Below, in pieces: positions 19,850 to 28,420 of a stretch of 64,000 bases of DNA. A program made the position numbers and the translations under genes. Numbering within the stretch: position 1 is the stretch's first letter; each line of letters starts with the position of its first letter. The stretch lies in NCBI GenBank assembly GCA_038257845.1, contig JBBSQL010000013.1, forward strand, positions 3,451-67,450, read 5' to 3'. Origin of the DNA: JAFDXJ01 sp038257845 (GTDB lineage Bacteria > Bacteroidota > Bacteroidia > Chitinophagales > Chitinophagaceae). The notes beneath the pieces were generated by a model, which saw nothing but the letters and a program-made list of their open reading frames with translations, had not been told where the DNA came from and ran no database searches.

Positions 19850-19911
19850 TAACATATATACAAACAAAACGAAAATGGAATCCATTATTGATAAAATATT
19901 TGAATGATGTA

Positions 19912-20022
19912 TCAAAAATTATTTAAAAAATCAAGCGTATTTAAAATAGGTACGCCGCGAAAAGGATTTAATATCAGCAGGTCTTTATCGCCTGTGATAA
20001 AAAAAACAAAGATGCTATGCAT
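19912..20022 (-). pseudogene. C-terminal remnant of a PIN-domain toxin
   Basis: A 36-codon open frame (ATG at 20022) reads FITGDKDLLILNPFRGVPIL and then NTLDFLNNF. This matches the end of PIN-family ribonuclease toxins, where a (T/S)GDKDLL motif carries a conserved acidic residue. The rest of the domain, about 100 residues with the first acidic residues, is absent; its ATG lies within the last codons of the antitoxin-like gene. The simplest reading is an internal deletion that joined the antitoxin end to the toxin end. The identification rests on this short motif and the neighbour. Confidence 0.6.
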
Positions 20023-20245
20023 TCGTATTCAAGATTTCATTAACTATTTCTTCTGTGAGTCCACGCTTTTCCAGGAGTTTTCCAACTTCATCCAGCACAT
20101 CAGAAAAATTTTTATCATTATATTTTTGAGTGATAAAATCAATATCGGCTGCAAACTTCTTAGAAATTACTTTTTTGAATTTAGAGGAAGCAGTTTGCCA
20201 TTTTTTTGCAGTCGCATCATCAACTTCTATAACAATTCGTTCCAT
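20015..20245 (-). CDS. Small antitoxin-like protein upstream of a PIN toxin remnant
   Basis: Acidic/basic helical protein of 76 residues beginning MERIVIEVDDATAKKW, a short beta strand followed by helices, as in antitoxins that precede COG1569-type PIN toxins in Bacteroidota. The neighbouring frame holds only the last part of such a toxin, so the antitoxin seems orphaned. It is transcribed against the surrounding export cluster and splits the permeases from their ATPase, suggesting later insertion. The opposite-strand reading frame across this region looks like a shadow. No HTH or ribbon-helix-helix motif was recognised. Confidence 0.6.
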   Translation of the reverse strand: MERIVIEVDDATAKKWQTASSKFKKVISKKFAADIDFITQKYNDKNFSDVLDEVGKLLEKRGLTEEIVNEILNTNA

Positions 20246-20347
20246 AACTTTAAATTTATATACATTTCAAATTTTAAAAAAATTTAATTAATATCAATAT
20301 AACCTGGAATTCAATTTAAACAATTTTAAAAAATAATCAAATCCTTT

Positions 20348-21010
20348 ATGGTATCCTTAAAAAATATTTTCAAATGGTATAACACCGGCATCAACCGCAC
20401 TTTTATTTTAAAAGATATTAGTCTTGATATTGCAGCAGGTGAATTTATTTCCATCATGGGGCCTTCGGGTTCTGGAAAATCAACCTTGCTCAATGTAATC
20501 GGATTACTGGATGAACCCAATGAAGGGGAATATTTTTTTATGGGTGAAAATGTGCTTGCCTTAAAAGAAAAAAAACGTTCGGAGATTTTTAAAACGCATA
20601 TTGGCTTCGTCTTCCAGGCCTATCACCTGATTGATGAACTGACCGTGTATGAAAATATTGAAACACCATTAATTTATCAAAATATAAAAACAGCAGAAAG
20701 AAAATCCATGGTGGCTGATATATTGGACCGATTCCAGATCGTGGGAAAAAAAGATCTTTTCCCCAGCCAGTTGTCCGGCGGACAGCAGCAACTGGTGGGC
20801 ATTGCACGTGCGTTGATCGTTCATCCAAAATTGATTCTCGCGGATGAGCCAACGGGGAATTTAAATTCAAAACAAGGTGCAGAAATCATGGATCTTTTTA
20901 AAGAATTAAACGAGGAAGGCGTGACCATTATCCAGGTAACCCATTCAGAAAAAAATGCGGAATATGGTTCACGCATTATTCATTTACTCGATGGAAGAAT
21001 TGACAAATAG
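20348..21010 (+). CDS. ABC transporter ATP-binding protein, MacB/LolD type
   Basis: ATPase subunit of 220 residues that would power the FtsX-type permeases. Walker A GPSGSGKS is at residues 38-45, the signature LSGGQQ at about 142-147, and Walker B LILADEPTG at about 162-170, followed by the switch His in QVTHSEKNA. The standalone size matches LolD/MacB-type ATPases that serve separate permeases. TolC starts 36 bases downstream on the same strand. The two permeases lie upstream beyond the decayed toxin-antitoxin pair, which probably interrupted one operon (inference). Confidence 0.92.
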   Translation: MVSLKNIFKWYNTGINRTFILKDISLDIAAGEFISIMGPSGSGKSTLLNVIGLLDEPNEGEYFFMGENVLALKEKKRSEIFKTHIGFVFQAYHLIDELTVYENIETPLIYQNIKTAERKSMVADILDRFQIVGKKDLFPSQLSGGQQQLVGIARALIVHPKLILADEPTGNLNSKQGAEIMDLFKELNEEGVTIIQVTHSEKNAEYGSRIIHLLDGRIDK

Positions 21011-21046
21011 AATTTGATTTATAAAAAATAAAAAGGAAATAAGGAT

Positions 21047-22477
21047 ATGAATAAGAAAATATTTTTTTGCATCGTTGGCATTTTAAGTGGCCTGTATGCT
21101 TTTTGCCAGGATACTTCAGCCGGCTCACTCAACCTGCAACAATGCATTGACCTCGCAGTGAAAAATAATCAGCAGGTAAAAGAATCGCAGTATCAATCTG
21201 ATTATGCTAAAACATACTGGAGCCAGGCGAAAGGAAATTTGTTGCCTTTCATCAATGCGGATATCAATCATGGTATCAGCGAAGGCCGCAGCATTGATCC
21301 ATTCAGCAATGGATATGTTGATCAAAATGTGGGCTATGCAAATTATGGATTAAATGCAAGCCTGCTTTTATGGAATGGGAACAGCGCCAGGAACAATGCG
21401 AAACAATATGAACTGAGCTTTGAAGCCAGTAAAATGGATTGGCAGCAACAAAAGGATAATATCACCATAGCCGTGATCCTCGCTTACCTGCAGGAACAAA
21501 GCACAGAAGAGCAATTGGCTGCATCGAGGGAACAGGTAACAGTTTCAAAAAAACAAGAAGACCGTTTACATATTCTCAATGACCAGGGAGCGATTGCACC
21601 GGCAGATTTTTATAATTTAAAAGGGCAGCGTGCAACGGATGAATTGAATGTGGTAAACATGGAAAATAATTTGGCAAATGCAAAATTAGCTTTGATGCAA
21701 TTAATGAATATGCCATATTCAGACAACACACAATTTGAAAAAATAGCCGCGACAAACTTGCCGCAGGTTTATGGGGCAAGTGCTGAAACGGTTTTCCAGC
21801 AAGCATTACAGCAACTTGCAGTAATAAAATCAGCTACCTTAAAAAAATCTGCAGCAGACTTGCAAGTCAAAAGCGCCAAAGGCGCGATGCTGCCATCTTT
21901 ATATATAAATGGTGGTTTGGGGACGAATTATTCCAGCATAGCCACGCGCTCATTATTGACTGGAACTTCTGATGTGCAGACCGATCAATATGTAACTATT
22001 GATAATGTAAAAGTTTGGGTCTTTACACCACAAAGCGATTTTAGCAGTCAAAAAATTTCCTACGGAAGTCAATGGAAAAATAATTTAAATTCTTCTGTAA
22101 GTATTGGTTTACGCATACCGATATTAAATGGTTTGCAATCTAAAAACCGTTTGCAACAGGCCAAAATAGAATTTGATAAAACAAGTTTTGAAGAGAAATC
22201 GGTGCAGGCACAATTGCACAGGGAAATAGAACAGGCCTATATAAATATGGAATCTGCTTATAAAAAATTACAGAAATTAAATGAGCAGCAAATGGATTTT
22301 TCTGAATCATTCCGGATTGCCGAAACAAAATTTACAGAAGGCGTGATCACTTCTATTGATTATTTAATTGCAAAAAATAATTTATTCCAATCTCAGCAAA
22401 ATGGAATTAGTGCAAAATATGATTATGAACTGCGCACCAAAATTTTAGATTTTTACCAAGGCAGTTTAAGTTTTTAG
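21047..22477 (+). CDS. TolC-family outer membrane efflux protein
   Basis: Outer-membrane channel protein of 476 residues with a signal peptide (MNKKIFFCIVGILSGLYAFC, cleavage near residue 20-22) and two outer-membrane-efflux repeats: LNLQQCIDLAVKNNQQVKES at the start of the first and SVSIGLRIPILNGLQSKNRL at the strand that opens the second. It would form the trimeric exit duct for the MacB-type ATPase and permeases encoded upstream. No periplasmic adaptor (HlyD/MacA) gene is in this cluster, so one must be supplied from elsewhere or is not needed. AAGGA lies shortly before the start codon. A hairpin terminator follows. Confidence 0.92.
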   Translation: MNKKIFFCIVGILSGLYAFCQDTSAGSLNLQQCIDLAVKNNQQVKESQYQSDYAKTYWSQAKGNLLPFINADINHGISEGRSIDPFSNGYVDQNVGYANYGLNASLLLWNGNSARNNAKQYELSFEASKMDWQQQKDNITIAVILAYLQEQSTEEQLAASREQVTVSKKQEDRLHILNDQGAIAPADFYNLKGQRATDELNVVNMENNLANAKLALMQLMNMPYSDNTQFEKIAATNLPQVYGASAETVFQQALQQLAVIKSATLKKSAADLQVKSAKGAMLPSLYINGGLGTNYSSIATRSLLTGTSDVQTDQYVTIDNVKVWVFTPQSDFSSQKISYGSQWKNNLNSSVSIGLRIPILNGLQSKNRLQQAKIEFDKTSFEEKSVQAQLHREIEQAYINMESAYKKLQKLNEQQMDFSESFRIAETKFTEGVITSIDYLIAKNNLFQSQQNGISAKYDYELRTKILDFYQGSLSF

Positions 22478-22505
22478 TTTTTTTGTTTTTAGTGGTGCTA
22501 TAGTT

Positions 22506-22537
22506 AAAAAAAGCAAGCCTTTTGCAGCTTGCTTTTT
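22506..22537. terminator. Factor-independent terminator between tolC and trxA
   Basis: Inverted repeat AAAAAAGCAAGC ... GCTTGCTTTTTT with an 8-base loop. The A-run and T-run on either side make it suitable for both strands, so it can end the efflux gene on the plus strand and thioredoxin on the minus strand. Confidence 0.8.
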
Positions 22538-22581
22538 TCATTCCCATCAGATCAACAAAAGGTGGGAGTAAATTCAATGAC

Positions 22582-22899
22582 TTATAAATGCGATTTAATC
22601 TTTTTATCAAGCATTGCTTTTGGGACAGCACCAATTTGCTTATCCACTACTTTGCCATCTTTAATAAATAAAATGGCTGGTATAGAAGTAATGCCAAATT
22701 GCACGCTTGTATTGGGGTTCTGATCTACGTTTACTTTTCCCACTTTTATTTTTCCTTCATATTCCTTTGCCAATTCTTCAATTACCGGGCCGATTGCACG
22801 GCAGGGACCGCACCATTCTGCCCAAAAGTCTACTACAGTTAATTTATCACTGTCAAGCACATCTGCCTGGAAATTTGAGTCTGTAAATTCTAATGCCAT
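22582..22899 (-). CDS. trxA: Thioredoxin
   Basis: Cytoplasmic dithiol reductant, 105 residues, the usual size. The active site WAEWCGPC has Cys30 and Cys33, and the cis-Pro loop is in TSIPAILFIKDG near residue 76. No signal peptide is present, which separates it from the many periplasmic TlpA-type proteins of Bacteroidota. It stands alone, convergent with the TolC gene across a bidirectional terminator. Confidence 0.95.
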   Translation of the reverse strand: MALEFTDSNFQADVLDSDKLTVVDFWAEWCGPCRAIGPVIEELAKEYEGKIKVGKVNVDQNPNTSVQFGITSIPAILFIKDGKVVDKQIGAVPKAMLDKKIKSHL

Positions 22900-23034
22900 G
22901 ATTTTTAGATTTAATGTTTAATATTTTCTCTACTACGTGCAAATTTAAATCCAAATAAATAAAAAGTGCAAATTGACTTACACACATTGTTTCAATAAAT
23001 ATTCGATGAAAAAAGGCTGACAGTGCGGCATTTA

Positions 23035-23487
23035 CTATGACAAAAGGCTTTGCCGTGCGAGGAATTCCAATTTTTTATTGACATCCATCAATTTATTGGA
23101 AAGAATGATATTTTCCCTGCGCAGGCTGAAAACCTCGTGCGCCTTTTCAATAAAATTTTTCACTTCATTTTCATACCAGGGTTTGGTAAGGTATTTATAA
23201 ACCTGCCCACGGTTGATGGCATCAATCACCGCGTTGATGTCCGTATAACCCGTAATTAAAATACGGATCGGGTCGGGAAAATCATGAATAATAGACTCAA
23301 AAAATTCGATACCTGTCACTTTCGGCATTCGTTGGTCACTAAGGATTACATTGATATCTTCATTTTCCAAAATCTTTCTGCCTTCATCCGCGGATTCCGC
23401 GGTAAAAATGCGAAAATCCCGGCGAAAAGAGGCTCTGAAACCAACCAGGTTATGTGCCTCATCATCTATATAAAGTACAGTAATCAT
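23035..23487 (-). CDS. Receiver-domain response regulator without a known output domain
   Basis: 150 residues: a receiver domain with acidic pair Asp8-Asp9, phospho-acceptor Asp51 in ILSDQRMP, Thr/Lys signature in ILITGYTD and YLTKPW, then a short helical tail of about 30 residues. It is closely similar along its length to the receiver of the hybrid protein encoded at 27207 (same DQRMP, GYTDI, KPW blocks), so the two are paralogues in one cluster. This gene is divergent from the acyltransferase gene. With no DNA-binding or enzymatic domain it probably works through protein contacts or as a phosphate sink (inference). Confidence 0.85.
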   Translation of the reverse strand: MITVLYIDDEAHNLVGFRASFRRDFRIFTAESADEGRKILENEDINVILSDQRMPKVTGIEFFESIIHDFPDPIRILITGYTDINAVIDAINRGQVYKYLTKPWYENEVKNFIEKAHEVFSLRRENIILSNKLMDVNKKLEFLARQSLLS

Positions 23488-23547
23488 AGACTTAGCAGGT
23501 GTTTAAGAATTGAAAATAAACATTTTTCAGGAAAAACAACATTTTGT

Positions 23548-23555
23548 TATATTTG
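23548..23555 (+). promoter_or_regulatory. Possible -7 promoter element of the acyltransferase-kinase operon
   Basis: TATATTTG fits TAnnTTTG and lies about 50 bases before the start codon. No convincing TTTG was found at the expected -33 distance, so support is partial. Confidence 0.3.
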
Positions 23556-23603
23556 CTTATAAAGTTAATACCTTTATTATAATACCCCATCCCAATCACT
23601 CCT

Positions 23604-24365
23604 ATGATATCTGAGATTCGCATACGTGCATTTCGTGCAACCGATGACCCGGAATCATGTCAAAAATTTATTTTTGGCCATCGCAAAGTATTGGAAAATC
23701 ATGGCATTGAAAAAGTTTCTTCTTCCACAGATGCCTGGATGTACGATACATCCGTATTTGTAGTTGTTGTGGAATCACTAAATCGTGAAAAATTATTCGG
23801 CGGTGTTCGTATTCATTGCGTGGATGGAAAATCAAAATTGCCTATTGAAATTGCCACAGAAGACATGGATCCGAAGATCTGTGATGTGGTAAAAAAATAT
23901 GCCCAATTTGGGACTGCAGAATTATGCGGGCTATGGAATTCTATTGAGGTGGCCGGCTTTGGTATAGGAAGTTTATTTCCTACTCGAGCAGCAATTGTTT
24001 TGCTGGAGCAAATCGGTTTACAATCATTATTTTTTCTCTGTTCTCCCTTCACCCTGCGTTTTCATAAATGGCTCGGTAGCCGGGTATTAATGGAAGTAGG
24101 GAAAGATGGCACTTTTTATTACCCCAAGTTTGACCTGCTCGCCACTGCCGTGGTATTGGAAGATGCAGTAAATATTCCATTATGCCATCCACGTGAAAAA
24201 GCAAAAGTGTTTTCAATGCGGGAGAATTTGACGATGACCACACATGAAAAATCACCATTCAAGAATTTAGATATGGTCGTACAAAATGATTTGCTGCTTC
24301 CCAATGCACAAATGGATGAATTTGTGTTGGGCAAAAATGACACCTTTAAAATCATCCAGGGATGA
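23604..24365 (+). CDS. GNAT-fold acyltransferase, autoinducer-synthase/FeeM-like
   Basis: 253-residue protein I place only at fold level. The layout resembles N-acyl-homoserine-lactone and N-acyl-amino-acid synthases: a basic/aromatic N-terminal helix (FIFGHRKVLENHG), a Trp and Asp before a core strand (DAWMYDTSVFVVVVESLN), GGVRIHCVDG as the strand after it, then a conserved Glu (AELCGLWNS) and GFGIGSLFPTRAAIVLLEQI as the acyl-carrier-binding GNAT loop-helix. It overlaps the next gene by four bases and precedes two histidine kinase genes. It may make an acylated small molecule (inference). A plain GNAT acetyltransferase is the alternative. Confidence 0.5.
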   Translation: MISEIRIRAFRATDDPESCQKFIFGHRKVLENHGIEKVSSSTDAWMYDTSVFVVVVESLNREKLFGGVRIHCVDGKSKLPIEIATEDMDPKICDVVKKYAQFGTAELCGLWNSIEVAGFGIGSLFPTRAAIVLLEQIGLQSLFFLCSPFTLRFHKWLGSRVLMEVGKDGTFYYPKFDLLATAVVLEDAVNIPLCHPREKAKVFSMRENLTMTTHEKSPFKNLDMVVQNDLLLPNAQMDEFVLGKNDTFKIIQG

Positions 24366-25000
24366 AGAAAATTGTTTTTTCACTCATTGCAGTTTTTATT
24401 TTAAATATTCTTCCCTTTCTTTTTTATCCCGACTTATTACTGCATTTTAAAACGATCACCCTGGTCTTTGCAGCATTTTGTATATGGCTCACCCAACCTC
24501 CATTCAGTATAAAGGAAACAAAGGAAAACAGGGAGGAAGATAAATTTTCTATCTTATTTATTCTCGTAGCTGCATCTGTAAGTATTGGGAGTGCAAACCT
24601 GGAATGGGCAAAAAATTACCCGGCTAATGAAGGCAATACAACTGTTACAATTGTTGGTATATGTATGATCGTACTGGGAATTTTTTTACGCGTATGGGCT
24701 ATCCGCACACTGGGAAAATATTTCACTGCTACTGTAGTATTACAGCAAAAACAAACACTCATCACTTCCGGTCCATACAGGATCGTACGGCATCCGAGTT
24801 ATCTCGGTGCATTTTTATCCATTGTAGGATGTGCTGTTTTTTTAAATGCATATTTGAGTATAATTATCGCGGCAATCTTAATGTGTTTCAGTTACATCAT
24901 ACGCATCCGTGCAGAAGAAAAAGCACTAATCCAATATTTTGGAAATGATTACCTGCAATTTTCAAAAAAAACCAATAGGTTATTCCCTTTAATTTGGTAA
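24362..25000 (+). CDS. Isoprenylcysteine carboxyl methyltransferase (ICMT)-family membrane protein
   Basis: Integral membrane protein of 212 residues with about five helices. The C-terminal half has the ICMT/PEMT signature: SGPYRIVRHPSYLGAFLSIV, then RIRAEEKALIQYFGNDY and a final aromatic-rich end. Members bind SAM at the membrane face and methylate carboxylates, lipids or amines; bacterial substrates are mostly unknown. The start codon overlaps the acyltransferase stop, so the two are coupled and may act one after the other on a lipid-like product (inference). Confidence 0.85.
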   Translation: MKKIVFSLIAVFILNILPFLFYPDLLLHFKTITLVFAAFCIWLTQPPFSIKETKENREEDKFSILFILVAASVSIGSANLEWAKNYPANEGNTTVTIVGICMIVLGIFLRVWAIRTLGKYFTATVVLQQKQTLITSGPYRIVRHPSYLGAFLSIVGCAVFLNAYLSIIIAAILMCFSYIIRIRAEEKALIQYFGNDYLQFSKKTNRLFPLIW

Positions 25001-25030
25001 ATTTATTTATTAATTGCAGGTAAAATACTG

Positions 25031-27190
25031 ATGAAATCAAAACTACGCACAGCATTTATTTTTACGATTTTCTGTTTGCGGGCGCATGTATTTGCGCAGC
25101 CGGTAGTGCATTATACAGATGCGAAAAATGCAATGCTGGTAGGGGAGGATATGCAATATGCTATGTCTTCCGGAAAATTTTCAAACGATCATTTATTAGT
25201 AACCAGTACTTTATTTCATGAAAGCAATGCAGCCATTCCTTTTTTTGGGGTTTCGGATAGTATTATTTGGGCTCGTTTTACCCTTGAAAATAATACTGGA
25301 GAGCCCTCACTAACTGCCTGGATGCAATACACGAATATCACGAATATTCATGTATACACTCTTGTAAATGGGTCATTACAATTGCTCTCAGATTCTGAAA
25401 GGTCCGTTTTTCCAAAGAATGAAAATATTACTGCACCCATTAAATTTAATCTTTTACTAAGGCCGGGTGAAACAAAAACCTATTACGTTCAAATCGCCGC
25501 GAAACACCCTGTGGTACTGGCTCTATTTATTGGTTCCAATATTGCCATCAATACAGCCATCAACAGGCTTTCATTTATTTTGGGTGCATACCTCGGTATA
25601 TTGCTGTCGGTGATCTTCTACAATTTATTCCTTTTTATTTCTATCAAAGACCGCAACTATTTCTTATATATTTTGTACATTTTTTTATTGGGCCTCGCGC
25701 AATATACCCTGGCCGGGTTTGCCTATAAATATCTTTGGAGCCATAGCCCGAATCTTAATTTATACGCAGTGCCTGTAACCACTTCACTAGCGGCTATATT
25801 TGGGATCATTTTTGCCATGCACCTGATGCGTACACGTGAATTCACGCCCATTACGCATAAAGTTTACCTCGGGTTTATCCTCTTATATTCAATTGCGATC
25901 ATTTTTTCTTTGGCGGATATGAATAAATTGAGCTATTTCATCATCAATATAAATAGTCTTTTTGCCGGTGCCACATCCATTTTTGCTTCTATCTATATTG
26001 CCCGAAAAGGCTACAGGCCGGCATTTTTCTTTTTCATATCCTGGATCTCATTTTGCATCGGTCTCGTGATATTTAGTTTGCGCAATTTAGGCCTCATTCC
26101 CAGCAATGATTTCACCACCTATGTATTATACCTCGGATCTGCTATCGAAACGATTTTATTGTCCGTAGCGCTGGCAGACCGGATCAATACAATGCAAAAG
26201 GAAAAGGAATTATCACAAAATTATGTGCTGCAGGTCTCGCTCGAAAAAGAAATGCTGATCAAAGAACAAAATATTTTACTGGAACAAAAAGTGCATGAAC
26301 GCACCGGCGAACTGGAAAGATCAAACCTGCAATTAGGAGAAGCCATACTTGACCTGAAAAGTACTCAATCGCAATTGGTGGAATCGGCCAAGATGGCCTC
26401 CCTGGGGCAGTTAACGGCTGGCGTGGCACACGAAATAAATAATCCTATCAACTTTGTAAAAGCGAATATTAAACCACTGAAAATGGATTTGGATGATATT
26501 TTCAGTATTATAAAAAAATATGAAGCACTGCATGAACAGGGTATGGAAAATATCCGGGAATCACTGGAAGTTATCCAGGAAGAAAGCCTGAACATGGACC
26601 TGGAATTTTTGAAAAATGAGATCAGTCAGCTCATCAGTGGTATTGAAGATGGTGCAGAAAGAACGGCTGAAATTGTACGCAGCCTGCGCACCTTCAGCAG
26701 GCTGGATGAAAGTGAATTGAAAAGTGTAAATATCTATGAAGGGATTGCCTCTACCCTGCTTTTATTGAGCAGCAGCATTCCAGGTTATATCCATATTGCA
26801 AAAGATTACCAGGCAACCGGCGATGTAGAATGTTACCCCGGAAAATTAAACCAGGTATTCATGAATTTATTGAATAATGCCGTGCAGGCAATCATTTTTA
26901 AAGAGGAAAAAAACAAGCATGAATATATTACCATCAGCACAAAGGACGTTGATGGTTCTATCCGGATATCAATCAAAGATACCGGCCTGGGCATAACTCC
27001 GGAAGTGCGCAGTAAAATTTTTGACCCGTTTTTTACAACAAAAGATGTTGGTTCAGGAAACGGTTTGGGCTTATCTATCGTATTTAAGATAATAGAAATG
27101 CATAAAGGAAAAATAGAAATAGAATCTGAAGGATTGAATAAAGGAGCCGATTTTATCATTACTTTGCCGCATATACAACCGCTAACTTAA
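25031..27190 (+). CDS. Membrane sensor histidine kinase with 7TMR-DISM sensor
   Basis: 719 residues. Signal peptide, then an extracellular 7TMR-DISMED2-type beta domain (about 30-170), seven transmembrane helices (about 180-390), a coiled coil (about 395-450), a dimerisation domain with His467 in TAGVAHEINNPINFVKAN, and a catalytic ATPase domain with NNAVQAI (N box), DTGLGI (G1) and GSGNGLGLSIV (G2). DISMED2 domains are thought to bind carbohydrates or other small ligands. Seventeen bases separate it from the receiver-kinase gene, its likely partner. The ligand could be the product of the two upstream enzymes (inference). Confidence 0.92.
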   Translation: MKSKLRTAFIFTIFCLRAHVFAQPVVHYTDAKNAMLVGEDMQYAMSSGKFSNDHLLVTSTLFHESNAAIPFFGVSDSIIWARFTLENNTGEPSLTAWMQYTNITNIHVYTLVNGSLQLLSDSERSVFPKNENITAPIKFNLLLRPGETKTYYVQIAAKHPVVLALFIGSNIAINTAINRLSFILGAYLGILLSVIFYNLFLFISIKDRNYFLYILYIFLLGLAQYTLAGFAYKYLWSHSPNLNLYAVPVTTSLAAIFGIIFAMHLMRTREFTPITHKVYLGFILLYSIAIIFSLADMNKLSYFIININSLFAGATSIFASIYIARKGYRPAFFFFISWISFCIGLVIFSLRNLGLIPSNDFTTYVLYLGSAIETILLSVALADRINTMQKEKELSQNYVLQVSLEKEMLIKEQNILLEQKVHERTGELERSNLQLGEAILDLKSTQSQLVESAKMASLGQLTAGVAHEINNPINFVKANIKPLKMDLDDIFSIIKKYEALHEQGMENIRESLEVIQEESLNMDLEFLKNEISQLISGIEDGAERTAEIVRSLRTFSRLDESELKSVNIYEGIASTLLLLSSSIPGYIHIAKDYQATGDVECYPGKLNQVFMNLLNNAVQAIIFKEEKNKHEYITISTKDVDGSIRISIKDTGLGITPEVRSKIFDPFFTTKDVGSGNGLGLSIVFKIIEMHKGKIEIESEGLNKGADFIITLPHIQPLT

Positions 27191-27206
27191 CCAACAAACA
27201 ATTTTT

Positions 27207-28301
27207 ATGCTGGCTAAAGAAAAACAAATTCACATCTTATTCATTGACGACGAATTGAATAATCAAAATGCGTTTTATGCAGGTTTTCGAAGGCGTTTTA
27301 AGGTTTATACAGCTTCTTCAGCCGCTGAAGGCCTGGAAGTTTTGGAAAAAGAAAAGATACATGTAATCATTGCAGACCAGCGCATGCCCCAATTTACCGG
27401 CGTACAATTTTTTCAGAAAGTGCGCCGTTCGCATCCGTATCCCATGCGCATTTTACTCACTGGCTACACAGATATTGAGGCACTTGAAGATGCTGTGAAT
27501 AAAGGTGAAATTTACCGCTATATCAAAAAACCATGGGATGATAAGGAAGTGGAGCTGGCCATTCACAATGCGTATGAAATTTATTTTACGCGGGAACAAT
27601 TGAGAATAAAAATATCTGAACTTGAAAAAACAAATGATGAACTGAACCGGCTTGTTTACAGCACTTCACATGACTTACGTTCCCCGCTGGCATCAATAAT
27701 GGGCGTATTGAATTTAGCCAAAATGGAAAACTCCGTGAAGGATCCCAATGGGTATTTGGAAATGATTGGAATTTGCGCAGTGAAAATGGATGATTACATT
27801 AAAAAGATCATTGAATATTATAAAAGTGTGCGCGTAGAAGAAGCCAATGATCAAATTGATTTTAAAAAGATCATACAGGAAAATATACAATTACATAAAA
27901 TGCAAAATCCTTCATTGCAATTTAATATATCAGTGACTCAGGATATTGAATTTGTAAATGATGCATTTCGTATGACAGTTATTTTTGACAACCTTATTTC
28001 CAATGCACTGAAATACCAGAAGCCGGAAGAAAAGAATCAAAAGATCAGTATTGACGTTCGGGTAACCAAAGAAAAAGCAAATATCATTATTGAGGATAAT
28101 GGCATCGGTATTTCCGAAAAAGACCTAACCAATATTTTCACCATGTTTTTCCGGAGTACCAGCAATGCTACCGGCCTGGGCATTGGCTTATTCATCGTGC
28201 AGGAAGCTGTTTCAAAATTGCATGGTAAAATTTCAGTGCAATCTGAATTGGGACAGGGTACAAAATTTTTACTCGAAATTCCCAATAAATTGGAAGCTTA
28301 G
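27207..28301 (+). CDS. Receiver-histidine kinase hybrid (REC-HisKA-HATPase)
   Basis: Soluble 364-residue protein: receiver domain with Asp57 in IIADQRMPQFTG, a coiled-coil linker (about 125-150), HisKA with His155 in VYSTSHDLRSPLAS, and HATPase with DNGIGI and ATGLGIGLFIV. The N-terminal receiver can accept phosphate from the preceding membrane kinase and so control this second kinase (common architecture). The receiver is a paralogue of the single-domain regulator at the start of the cluster. No DNA-binding output is encoded in the window, so the final target is unknown. Confidence 0.92.
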   Translation: MLAKEKQIHILFIDDELNNQNAFYAGFRRRFKVYTASSAAEGLEVLEKEKIHVIIADQRMPQFTGVQFFQKVRRSHPYPMRILLTGYTDIEALEDAVNKGEIYRYIKKPWDDKEVELAIHNAYEIYFTREQLRIKISELEKTNDELNRLVYSTSHDLRSPLASIMGVLNLAKMENSVKDPNGYLEMIGICAVKMDDYIKKIIEYYKSVRVEEANDQIDFKKIIQENIQLHKMQNPSLQFNISVTQDIEFVNDAFRMTVIFDNLISNALKYQKPEEKNQKISIDVRVTKEKANIIIEDNGIGISEKDLTNIFTMFFRSTSNATGLGIGLFIVQEAVSKLHGKISVQSELGQGTKFLLEIPNKLEA

Positions 28302-28420
28302 TTTTCACTGAATATTGTTTCTGAATTCAATCACACTTTTTCTTTCATTTATTTTCTGCTGATTCTTCTTTCCATTTCAATCTTCTGTTTTATTTTTACA
28401 GCATCAGCTAAATTTCTTAC

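Noticed and set aside
19904..20287. 127-codon plus-strand frame in the toxin-antitoxin region
   Set aside because: It is the complement of the antitoxin and PIN remnant, whose sequences make biological sense; this one is low-complexity Phe/Ile/Lys.
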